DNA of 64,000 nucleotides from Anomaloglossus baeobatrachus (Eukaryota; Chordata; Amphibia; Anura; Aromobatidae), in the NCBI RefSeq assembly GCF_048569485.1, contig NC_134358.1, forward strand, positions 244,833,451 through 244,897,450, in the 5' to 3' direction. Under the pieces are notes generated by a model, which had not been told where the DNA came from, ran no database searches, and saw nothing but the letters and a program-made list of their open reading frames with translations. This document shows positions 33,967 to 45,873 of the stretch, piece by piece. Every line of letters begins with the position of its first letter. The stretch's first letter is position 1. A program made the position numbers and the translations under genes.

Positions 33967-36965
33967 AAACCCCTTCCCTATGTTTAACTATGGGGGGTGG
34001 ACACATGCCCAACAGTGAACTCGGGCCAAGGCATCTGCATTCCTCTGCAGCTTGCCTTCCTGATGTTCAACTCTAAAGTTGAAATTTTGCAAGGACGGGA
34101 ACTGCCTGGTGACTTGCGCATTATTATCTTTGCCTGACTCATCCACATAAGAGGAGAATGATTTATTGGTCACTAAGCAAAATTTCCTTCCCAGCAAATA
34201 ATAGCGGAGAGACTAGAGGGCCCACTTAATAGCGAGGCATTCCCTCTTCACTATACTGTATCTGGTTTCAGCTTGGGTAAGCTTCCAGCTCAGGAAAACC
34301 ACAGGATCCTCTTCCCTGTTCATTTCCTGAAACAGCACTGCACCTAGACCCACCTCTGTCTCCACAACAAACTCTTTTTCAAAGTCAGGCGTAATCAGAA
34401 CAGGTATTCCACACAACACTGATTTCAATGACACAAAAGTCGTCTCAGCCTGATCATTCCAGTGGACCATTATGTTTTTTTTCCCTTTTTGAAAGTTCGA
34501 CAATGGAGCCGACACTGTGGCAAAGTTGGGAAAAATTTGCCTGTAATATCCGACCAACCCCAAGAAAGATCTTACTTGTTTCATTGTGAGGGGACAGGGC
34601 CAGTTCTTAATCGCCTCTACCTTGTCTACTTGGGGTTTGCTGACTCCTTATCCAATTACATACCCTAAATACCGATCTTCTTCTACCCCTAGGTACATAG
34701 GTACGCTTGTTGGAGTGAGTCCACTACTGCCTGAACCTTTGGTAAGCGACTCTCCCAATCTGCACTAAAAACAACATTGTCATCAAGGTATCCTGAAGCA
34801 TATCGGAGATGGGGATGGAGGATGATATCCATTAACTGTTGGAATGTCGCTGGTGCACCATGTAAACCAAAAGGTAACACATTATACTGTTATAACGCTT
34901 TGGGCATTACAAAGGCTATTTTCTCCTTGATGGCCTTTATCACGGGCACCTGCTAGCACCCCTTTGTGTAGTCCATGGTCGAAAAGTACCAAACTTTTCC
35001 CAACCTCTTAATTAACTCATCCCCCTGGGGCATGGGGTAGGCATCGAATTTTGATACCTTGTTAAGTGTCCGGAAGTCATTACAGAACCATAGCATTCCA
35101 TCTGGTTTAGGTATTAGGACTATCGGGCTAGCCCACTCACTTTGGTACTCCTCAATGACCCCCTAACTGTAGCATTGACTTCACCTCCTCCGAGATGGCT
35201 TGTTACTGAGCCTCAGGCACCAGATACGGCTTTAGTCGGACCTTGGCATGGGGCTCAGGAGCAATGTCATGTTGGATTATAGAGGTATGTCCAGGGAGTT
35301 CGGAGAAGACTCCATACTCCGAATAACGAAATCCCAGTCCTCTGAATCTGCTTAGGGAACAATGCTTCAGCTATTTTAACTGCGATGGAGGCTCCTCCGT
35401 AAACTATCGGTGGTATTATATATCCTTCTTCGCAGGAAAAACAGGCATTGTATTGTCCTCACCATGGCTGTCCCTGTCCTTCCAGGACTTTACAAATTGA
35501 CATGGTTAACCTGTTCTGGTTTTCTTTGCCCTGGTTGGGATTCCTTGTAATTTACTGGCCCCACCTTCTCTACTATTTTGTAGGGACCCTGCCATCTTGC
35601 GAGGAATTTGTTGTCTACAGTGGGCACAAGTACCATCACTTGGCCTCCAGGGTTAAAGATTCTTACCCAAGCCACATGGTTATAGACCCGACTGAGCTAG
35701 TTGTGCCAACTCTATATGCTCCTGCACAAGTGGCAGAACCGTCTCCATTCTTTCCTGCATTTGAGCGACATGTTCTATTATACTCTTATCCTGGGTAGGC
35801 TGGTGCTCCCATGTCTCTTTAGCTACTTCTAGCAACCCCCGGAGATTTCTGCTGTACAATAGCTTGAAGGGCGAGAACCTCATGGATACCTAGGGCACTC
35901 TCACACTTCAAACAATAAATAGGGTTGCAAGAGGTCCCAGTCCTTCCCATCCTTGGATACAGCCCCTATTAGCATGTTTATTAGTGTTTTGTTGAACCTT
36001 TCAACCTAGCCGTCTCTTTGAGAATGATAGACTAATGTGCACAAATGTTTGAAATTTAACAACCTGCTGAGTTCCTTTATGATCTTGGACATAAACAGGG
36101 TTTCTCGTCGGTTAAGATTCCTTTAGGAATCCCCACTCGAGAGCTGACATATGATGCAGAAAAACTGCTTCTGGATATCGGGTGGCATAATTAAGAACCA
36201 CTGACCCCTTGCAGATTTATTTATCGGACCAGATCCATGTCCACAATGTCTAATGGTACCTCTATAAGTCATCAGAGGTACCAAAGGGCTTCGAAAATGT
36301 GGCTGGGGATTGGTCACCTGACACTGACATCACCTGACAGGAATCGCAATATTTTTTTACTTCTTCGTAGACGCCGGGCCAACCGATAAAGCTGCTGCAG
36401 AATTCGGTCCAGATTTTTCCTATGGCCCAAGTGTCCACCAAGTATGTGTGGATAGGCCAGGTCCATTACCAACCTGCAAAAAGCTTGTGGCACCAACAAT
36501 TGTTCTACCATCTCACCCCGTATTTTGTGAACTAAATACACCAGAGTCACTTCAAAGCGTGGAAGTCTTGTATCCACCTAGGGTTCTTGGGGTTACCCAT
36601 CAACAATTAGCATATTTTCCCTAACCCGGGACAACGTAGGGTCTCGGAGTTGTACCGTGCTAAAATTTTCCCCTAAGGCATTTAAGTCTGACAATTCGGG
36701 TCCTGGTGGCAACTTCTCTCTTTCCCCGGCCAATACTTCCATGGGAGTTGTCTCTCCCTCCATCACCTGATTGGAAGTTACCCCTACAGCCGGCACTTCC
36801 ACCTAGGGCTCACAAGGCTCTTGCACCCTTTCTGTAGAACATTGCATGGTCTTTACTGGTACTGACTGATGTTCCCCAAGTGGCATAACTATTGGCCATA
36901 GGGCCAGGAATTGTGGAAATTCCCACCCAATTATCAGTTCATAGTGAAGTCACATTCTGATAATG
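33524..36965 (-). mobile_element. Ty3/gypsy fossil of Gmr1 type, 5' truncated
   Basis: Reading the minus strand: an integrase zinc-binding region (about 36577-36314), integrase core and C-terminal parts (about 36317-35490), then reverse transcriptase (about 35300-34689, LPFGLHGAPATFQQL and YLDD), RNase H (about 34584-33988), a purine tract at about 33967-33980, and a 3' LTR. Integrase upstream of reverse transcriptase is the order known for Gmr1-like elements, unlike ordinary Ty3/gypsy. Gag and the 5' LTR are missing. The copy is broken many times (roughly a dozen or more) and looks old. Confidence 0.8.
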
Positions 36966-37115
36966 ACTGGCGTCTAGGTAAAGTTTCTAGTGTGTGACTG
37001 GCATTTATATGGCATGTATCCAGTGTGTGACTGGCGTCTGTGGCATGTGTCTTGTGCTCAACTGGTATATGCCTGATGTGTGACTGGCATCTATGTGGCA
37101 TGTATTGTTTATTTC
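36966..37115. repeat. Degenerate tandem repeat
   Basis: Four to five loose copies of GTGTGACTGGCATCTATGTG with GGCATGTATCC, spacing about 30-50 bp. Confidence 0.6.
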
Positions 37116-37505
37116 CCAGTTTGTTTTTATTTCCCTTATTGAGTGCTTTGATAAGTAATCATTATCATACTGAATTTTACATTTACAGTAACAACTTAAG
37201 CGGGCACCATGTACAGAATGTATAGCAAAATATTTCTCTTTTTTTCATGTGAATTTAACTATTAAACAAACAAGAAAAGTAAAAGATATTTTATTACAAC
37301 AGAAACAACATAAGGACAATTCATAACATGTATGACAAGGATCACATCCATCATTAGGTTCAAACTATGACTTTGATAACAAAGACATATATAAAGAAAC
37401 ATTGTAATACTGATAAGTTAAGATCATGTAAACATTTTAATGAATACATTTCATTCATTATTTTAAAATGTAGGTTTAACCCACACTGTCAAATTACGTT
37501 ATGTA
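37116..37505. other. No recognisable feature
   Basis: AT-rich; no gene, RNA or repeat structure recognised. Confidence 0.4.
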
Positions 37506-37509
37506 TATA

Positions 37510-38765
37510 CACTTGGTGAAATAAGTATTGAATATGTTACCATATATAGTTACCAAGTAAATATATTTCTAAAAGTACTATTGACATAAAATTCTCACAA
37601 GATGTTGGTAACAACCCATCCAATTCACACACGTAAAGAAATCAAACCATAGATGTCCATAATTTAAGTTATGTGTAAAAATGAGAAATGACACTGGGGT
37701 AAAAGTATTGAGAGGTGCAAAAAGCCATGGAAAGTCATGGCACCAGCTGAAATCTATCAGTTATTAGGAATCATTCCTGCCACTTAGTGAAAAATAATAT
37801 CAGCGGGTTTAAATGATGGCTTATAAAAAGGTGTCTCATTAACAAGGTGCCACACAAGAAACCTCTCATGATGGGTAAAACCAATGCACTGTCTCAAGAC
37901 CTTCACAATTTTATTTTTGCAAAACATACTTAATGGCATTGCTAGTGTTAGTGTTAGTGCCAGGTTCTAGTGAGCACTGTTGGAGCCATAGTCCAAAAGT
38001 GGAAATAACATCATTTCACCATAAACTGGCCATGACCAAGTGCTCCCCACAAAATTTCAAACAAAGGAGTGAAAAGAATTATCAGAAGAGTTGTCCAAGA
38101 GCTAAGGACCAAGTGTAGAGAGCTACAGAAAAACCTGGAATCAGCAGGTACAATTGTTTCAAAGAAAGCAATAAGTAATGCACTCAACCTCCATGGCCTT
38201 TATGCATGCTCACTACACAAGACTCCATTGCTGAACAAAAAGCATGTTGAAATGTTTTTAAAGTTTGCACAATCACATTTAGATAAATCTGTGAAATACT
38301 GGAAGAATATAGTCTGGTCAGATGAGACCAAAATTTAACTTTTTGGATACCCGACTTCCACTCCAAATACACCATACCAACAGTGAGGAATGGTGGTGGG
38401 AACGTAATGGTGTAGGGCTATTTTTCAGCATAAGACACTGGCAAACTTCATATCATTGAAGGAAGGATTAATGGACAAATGTACTGAGACATTCTTGATA
38501 AAAATCTGCTGCTGTCTACCAGGATAATGACGATAAAACGGGAGGGGACATTTCAGCAATACAATGATCCCAAACAGACAGCCAAGGACACTCTCAATTG
38601 GTTTCAGAGAAAGAAAATAAAGCTGCTAGAATGGCCCAGCCAATCACCTGATCTGCATGCAATAGAAAATTTATGGAAGTAACTAAAACTCAGAGTTCAT
38701 AAAAGGAGCCCAAGAAATTTTGATTATGATTTGAAGAGTGTTTGTGTGGAAGAGTGGGCTAATAT
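37510..38765 (+). mobile_element. Tc1-like transposon, decayed
   Basis: The left end CACTTGGTGAAATAAGTATT follows TA and is a known Tc1-type terminus. Transposase pieces remain: 38069-38338 (RIIRRVVQELRT ... VWSDETKI), then about 38530-38690 with [11 protein letters not shown] and [17 protein letters not shown]. The spacing fits the DD34E class. The second catalytic Asp appears replaced by Tyr, and several frameshifts and stops are present. The right inverted repeat was not found. Confidence 0.75.
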
Positions 38766-40394
38766 CACACCTAAAAGGGATTAGCACCCAAAAATTCTTA
38801 AATTATCAGATTAGCACCCAAAAATTCTTCACTTATCTACTGGATTCTGTGGATAGGTGATAAACACTTTTCTCATGCAAATTCCTGCAATGCAACCCTA
38901 GGTATTGTAACATCAATGAAATAAAATATTTAAACTAGCTATGAGACATATAATATAGTGTTATACATGTGACTAAGTAACTACTATTATTCACAATTAA
39001 AAAGTGGAAGATTCAAATTTACTCCAAATCATCTCCAAAACAGCATAAATAATTTGGCATGTAACTGCTTTTTTATAAGCAAAAATTCTGGCAGTTTTTT
39101 TATTTAGTAAGTATTTAAGAACAAGGCCAAACAGTTATGAGTAAATAGGTAAAATTCTTTGTCATTGCCAGGTCTGCATGTGCCAGTTGATATACCATAA
39201 AAATTCTTGAAGACTTTATAGGGAATATGTAATTTGAGAGCAGCCTGATGTAGGGGTTGAGATCTTGATTCCAGCATTGTGTCAGTTATTGATATGTGTA
39301 TTGCTGTTTCAATAAAATCAGTGTTTTATCAGTAGAAGATTATCACTGCAGGACTAGAAGTCTTGTGCCTCCTAGTCCGCCTTCTCTGTGTAACCCCGCC
39401 CCACCACTTGCAGTAGCTTTCTGTAAATATACAGTGTACACAGATAACTGTCAATCAGTGGTGTGGGTGGGGTTATCCACTGCTCAGCATTCAGAGAACT
39501 GGTATATCTGCAAAAAACATTGATTGTATCAAATTGACAGGAGGCAAACCAGCAAGTGACACATCGCTGGAATCAGGCTCTGAGCACCCACATAATGCTG
39601 CTCTCATAATAAATAGTAAAATCCTGGTTTCAAAGCCTTTTTTTATTAGGCACTGTTAGACTACAGCAGAATTTTGGAGAACCCCATTGTTACTTAATAG
39701 TTTGTGCAACGGATCTAAGAAGAGAGGTGAAATAATATTATTTCTTCACCACTCTGATTGTATACCATTTGGTGATAAAAGGAGGTAATTGTCTTCAAGA
39801 CTAAAGCTGTATAGATGGGAGCCCTATGTAATGTATAGGTTAAGTTACTGTTACGTTACCCAAAGTAAGGACCACCTTTACAGTAAGGAGACTCTGTTCT
39901 ATAAACTCACAGTACCCTAAAAGAACCTTTTTTAAATAGTATCTCTAAGCCATAAACTTCATTTAAAAGAGTATTCTCAAGTTGTCTCTTGTGCAGTCCA
40001 GAGCAATGTAGTTTCCTTAGCTTCCTTACGTCATAGTTTCTAGAAGGGCCGCTCTTCTCCTTGAGTGACATCTTTGATGAAAAGAACTGTAGTACTCGTA
40101 GAATTGTAAAGCTCATCACAAGATATTCTATATGATTTATTCTGAGTCTACACAGTTATCACTATATTTACACAGAGATAACAAACCATTTGAAGAAGCA
40201 CACAGCTCCAGACAGCAAGAGCAGAGAACCGAAATTAGGAGACCTGCTGTGAAAGCTGCCTGGCTGATGATATAGAACTGTATTTCTTTAACCCTAGAAC
40301 CATAGAAATCTACAATAGAAAACAAGTGACCTAGTAGGCCTGCGAGGTCTATGCGTTCTAGGGTTAAAAGATGATAGGAAGGGAGGTGACCAAC
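38766..40394. other. Intergenic DNA downstream of the collagen gene
   Basis: No gene recognised. A direct repeat GATTAGCACCCAAAAATTCTT occurs at about 38779 and 38811. The region at about 39330-39620 resembles a frog interspersed repeat of unknown class. Confidence 0.4.
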
Positions 40395-40397
40395 TAA

Positions 40398-40608
40398 GGC
40401 TTGTTTCACACATCCAGCTTTTCGGATCCGGCACGCTCCCGTACAGTGTATACATTACAATCGCCGCATTGCAACTTCCTGGTCACATGCTCCGGTCACA
40501 TGACAGCATGTGAACGGAGCCTGTTGCGTGGCCACTGTACTGTATACACTGTATGGGAGCGCACTGGATCCGACAAAGTGGAGAAAAGCCGGATGTGTGA
40601 AACCGACC
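40398..40608. mobile_element. Short hairpin MITE, TSD TAA
   Basis: GGCTTGTTTCACACATCC at the left pairs with GGATGTGTGAAACCGACC at the right; TAA flanks both (40395-40397, 40609-40611). GGATCCG, TGTATAC and GGGAGCG pairs extend the hairpin. Confidence 0.75.
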
Positions 40609-40991
40609 TAACTGCTGTATATGGACTGGAGAGAGATGATTGGGATGTCAAGAGTTAACTCCTGTCTTGGCTTGTAACTACTGAGCACTCTTGGCGAGGC
40701 ACTAGAGGCTGAGCTCCATGGAAATCGGCTGTACACTATAAAAGATAAAAGCTATCATTGCAGAGAATAGCAGCAGATGGAAAAGCCAAGTTAATTAGAA
40801 ACTTGCTTATTTCCATGCAGTCTAACTAATTAAAGCAACTTAAGAACTTGAGAGCACCCCTTTAATATACTGCAGAAGATCACATTAAATGAAATAACTC
40901 ACTCAAAGTAACAGATACAACTTCCGCAGCGTTTCTGAAAGACATGTTAGACATTCTTAACTGATAATGAAAATGATAATAATACAAATGC

Positions 40992-40997
40992 TTTAAT
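40992..40997 (-). terminator. Candidate poly(A) signal (ATTAAA) of the collagen gene
   Basis: ATTAAA on the minus strand, about 220 bases past the stop codon. A second ATTAAA lies at 40866-40861. No canonical AATAAA was found within about 1 kb. Assignment is tentative. Confidence 0.3.
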
Positions 40998-41219
40998 ACA
41001 AGTATTTCAATACTGCAGTCTGTATTACACTGGGAAGCAAAAGTATTTTTGATGACAGTAGTCCATTTAGGAACAAAATGTAAAACATCAGAACAAGATG
41101 TATCCTGTATCACGTGTCCTGTACAAAACCTTTGCTGTACATATTACCATGCCAAATAGTTCAATTTCCTGAGATAATATACAGGATGAAGTCTTCAAAT
41201 GGATAAGTCTTTTCCAAAT

Positions 41220-41410
41220 TCAGAAATTTGGTCCTTTTCTGAAAGGGTCATCTCTAACACCATATGCAGAAAGACATACCGACATGTCACAAACGCCAGC
41301 ATTTCCAGGATATCCACGCTTTCCTGGAGTTCCAGGTCCTCCATTTTTTCCAGGATTTCCTGGAGGCCCAACCATTCCTTCTCCATTGCTGCCATTAGTT
41401 CCCGGTAATC
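41220..41410 (-). CDS. COL21A1: Collagen last coding exon with stop
   Basis: 191 bases of coding sequence ending in TGA at 41222-41220. Acceptor GGCAG with a weak pyrimidine tract; the phase-1 join restores GGA. Encodes the rest of the helix ([20 protein letters not shown] onward) and the non-helical tail with two cysteines (CDMSVC) and final DPFRKGPNF. The 3' UTR follows towards lower coordinates. Confidence 0.85.
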
Positions 41411-44400
41411 CTGCCATTTACCAACACAATTTTCTTTTAATATTGATATTTGGATATACATTTTCATAAAGTTTCACACTATGTCAGAACGTTAGATTGT
41501 TCTTTATGAGTAGTTCTCAAAAAAACATTTACCATTACAAAGCCACCTTGTATTCTTAACAATGCTCTTTTTACTTATATGAACTGTCCAAAAAAAAGAA
41601 TAAAAAATGAATAGGTAGAAAGTCTGAATTTCGGAACAGTAAATGTGCATCCTGATCTCTGTCCTAGAATTTAATGCGATTGTCCCGCTTAGAACACTTT
41701 TGGGTATAAGCTTCAGTAGTTATAAAAAAAAGTATCACTTATGTTCCTAAGGGCTAGAGCTGGCTCTACGCTACTGCCCCAGTGTCTCTTGTCGTCTGCA
41801 ATGCTGATGTCACATTGACATTTATTGTTGATATAAAGGGTGTACTTATATGTACAGTATAGTGGTGTTAAGATTTTTGAATTCTGTGTCTGTGGGTGCA
41901 GTGCTACTAGCCACTACTAGGTGTCACCAGTCTGGCGTTCCCTAGATAGAAGGGAAAGCTTAGGTCTCAGGTATAGTGACAGGGCTGAGAGGGTTAACAA
42001 TAAAAAGCTGAAGTGTTGAGTATTTTCTGATTTTAGGCAAAGTAGAGTGTAGGGAGACACAGTTAGATGTACTTTGCACGCTGCGACATCGCTAGCCGAT
42101 TTTAGCGATGCCGAGCGCGATGGTCCCCGCCCCCGTCGCAAATGCAATCTCTTGTGATAGCTGCCGTAGCGAACATCATCGCTACGGCAGCTTCACATGC
42201 ACTTACCTGCCCTGTGATGTCACTTTGGCCGGCGAGGGGGCGGGTCGTGCGGCGTCACAGCGACGTCACACGGCAGGCGGCCAATAAAAGTGGAGGGGCG
42301 GAGATGAGCGGGACGTAAACATCCCGCCCACCTCCTTCCTTCCTCATTGCAGGCGGGACGCAGGTAAGGAGATGTTCCTCACTCCTGCGGCTTCATACAC
42401 AGTGATGTGTGCTGCTGCAGGAACGAGGAACAACATCGTACCTGTCGCTGCAGCGAAATTATGAAAATGACCGACACTACACAGATCACCGATTTTCGAC
42501 GCTTTTGTGATCGTTTATTGATGCTTCTAGGCTTTACACGTTGCGACGTCGTTACCGGCACCGGATGTGCGTCACTTTCGATTTGACCCCAACGATATCA
42601 CAGTAGCGATGTCGCAACGTGCAAAGTACCCCTTAGAGTTCAGTGAGGAGTGTGGTATGGAGAGAAAAGAAAGGTACTGTGCAGGAGGGAGTAAAGTTGA
42701 CCGAAAACTGATTGCAGTGTTAAAGGTCCATTGAGGCAAATTGAGGGACCTGGGAGGACCCCCCAATGAAGCAGGGAAGTGTGAACTGTGTGGACAGTGG
42801 CGAAGTCAGTGTTGGCTGATGGCCAAGATTGGAGGTTAGACCCGAGGAGGGACCCTGAAGCAGTAGCAAAGCCATGCAGGGTAGTCTAACTACAGCTATA
42901 CACATGGACCCGTGTGGTTGGATATCCAGGGGACAGCAAAGCGCCAAACTCCCATCCTCCTTGGTAGCCAGTGAGAACTTGTCTGCAGCCATAATGGAAG
43001 AATCGGTCTGTGTTAAGATGTTAATGCCTTGCAAGAAGCCCAGTGTGAAACCTGTTGCAGGCAAAGTGAAACAGTGTTTGAAACATGTTAGAAGTAAACT
43101 ACATGCATTTTTAAAATGTTGTGGACTCGTCTTTAAAAACCCTTAAAGCATAATCGCACAGTGTGAACGAAACAATGAGAAATCGGTTTGTGACGAAGAA
43201 GTATCACTGCGGCAAGGTACCACCTCCACACCGTTGTCTGTAGCGTGCTGGGGTGAGCAAAGCAGTGAAGCCCTCACCCATGACTACCACCCCGCATCAC
43301 GTTGTAGGGGGGTTAAGGATTAGGCCCACCCCTGCATCTGTACCCGGCACACTATGCCCTGTTTGGTAACTGTAAAGTGTAATAGTAAAGTGTAATGCCT
43401 TGTGTGATTTTGCCCCCAGGTGGCAGTGTTGCAGCACAGTTGTCCTGGCACCTGGGTAGGCAGGGAGAGAGTAGTAGTAGAAGGAGGATAGGGGTTTATA
43501 AGGGAAAGACAATGGGGAAGGAACAGGAGAGTCTCCGAGATTAGTGAGAACCCCCGAAGTAGAAGATTCTGACCCTATGGGTCACCCCTACAACCGTGGC
43601 TTGCAGGATCTGGTCCTGTATCTGCTGGCTAAAATTCAACGAATTCCACACTCACGGAAAGGTCAGTGCATCTTCAGGCAGAAGGGTATGACTGGATGAC
43701 CCAGGCAGTGTTGAGATAGCCTGTTCAGTGGCGGACCCTCCTGGTGCTAGTATGAAGTGTAGTCTGGAAGGAGAGGCCTGGAGGTGACAAGGGGTACCCA
43801 GGTGCCAGTGATATGGACTGCCGTTAAATTATGTAAAATATGGAAGAGTGGATGGAACCCCCATGGGAAGAATACTGGTGCCGGTGAGATGCGGACCGAG
43901 TTGATGCGGACAGTACCAAAGAATCAAGTTGGCCTGTTTAAGAAACGTTACTGAGTCTGGACTTTATTTTCTGAAGAAAAGTGGAGTGTGTCACCTGAGA
44001 CTGTTACGGAGTCCTCCTGTGTGTGGTGCGGTGACGGGGAGGTGAGGGCTTAATGACAGGCTGTGCTGTGACCTGTTGTTCCCCTTGCACTCACGACTAC
44101 AATGAATGCCTGCCCTATGCCCTCCACCACAACGTTACATTAGCTGCAGCGCTTTTCGGCATGACAAAAGAGCTGCAGAGAACATCATACACTAGGGCTG
44201 CAGCAGAGATCAGCCACAGGACCTGGGAGGGTGTTTTTTTTTTTTTATAACTCCTGAAGCTTACACCAAAAGTTTTTAGTAAGAGGACAACCCTTTTTAA
44301 GTATAGAGCCAATTTTTCTTGGCAGACAAATTAAACTCCCACCTATTTTAACATGTGTTATTCCAGGTCTTACAGGTAAAAACAGATATTTGTCATTCAA

Positions 44401-44776
44401 TAAAAAGCCACAGTTTTATATACGGCTTGGTACTTTTATCTCCTCTTCCAGTTTACATTCAGCAACAATTAATAATAATTATAATAAATATTTCTATTGA
44501 TATTAGTAGTAAATTCCATTTTACATTGCTGTGGTTTTATACCCAGTACAGTGGAGCATGTATAATTCCTACTTTACCTGGAGCTCCTGGAGGGCCTTGC
44601 TCTCCTATGCCACGTTCTCCTTTGGAGCCTTTATCTCCCCTTATTCCCTTGTCACCTGCAATGATCAGATATCCACATTTTCAAGACATAATAAACTAGG
44701 TGACTATCTTCTAAACAAGAAAGTATACACAGTATAAACATAGTAAAAAAAAAAAATAGATAATAAAAATAACAAT

Positions 44777-44867
<91 letters not shown>

Positions 44868-45807
44868 TATATATATCTACAGTACAGACCAAAAGACACA
44901 CCTTCTCATCTCTAGAACACCTGTTAAGAGGAGACTTTGTGCAGCAGGCCTTCATGGTAAAATAGCTGCTAGGAAACCAGTGCTAAGGACAGGCAACAAG
45001 CAGAAGAGACTTGTTTGGGCTAAAGAACACAAGGAATGGACATTAGACCAGTAGAAATCTGTGGTTTGGTCTGATGAGTCCAAATTTGAGATCTTTGGAT
45101 CCAACCACTGTGTCTTTGTAGAAAAGGTGAATGGATGGACTCTACATGCCTGGTTCCCACCGTGAAGCATGGCGGAGGAGGTGTGATGGTGTGGGGGTGC
45201 TTTGCTGCTGACACTGTTGGGGATTTATTCAAAATTGAAGGCATACAAAACCAGCATGCCTACCACAGCATCTTGCAGCGGCGTGCTATTCCATCCGGTT
45301 TGCGTTTAGTTGGACCATCATTTATTTTTCAAAAGGACAATGACCCCAAACACATCTCCAGGCTGTGTAAGGGCTATTTGACTAAGAAGGAGCGTGATGG
45401 GGTGCTACACCAGATGACCTGGCCTCTACAGTCACCAGACCTGAACCCAATCGAGATGGTTTGGGGTGAGCTGGACCGCAGAGTGAAGGCAAAAGGGCCA
45501 ACAAGTCTAAGCATCTCTGGGAACTCCTTCAAGACTGTTGGAAAACCATTTCTGGTGACTACCTCTTGAAGCTCATCAAGAGAATGCCAAGAGTGTGCAA
45601 AGTAGTAATGAAAGCAAAAGATGGCTACTTTGAAGAACCTAGAATATAAGACATATTTTCAGTTGTTTCACACATTTTTAAGTATTTCATTCCACATGTT
45701 TTAATTCATAGTTTTGATGCCTTCAATGTGAATCTACAATTTTCAGAGTCTTGAAAGTAAAGAAAACTCTTTGAATGAGAAGGTGTGTCCAAACTTTTGG
45801 TCTGTAC

Positions 45808-45873
<66 letters not shown>

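Noticed and set aside
44704-44955. A frame rich in Ile-Tyr repeats
   Set aside because: Translation of the AT microsatellite.
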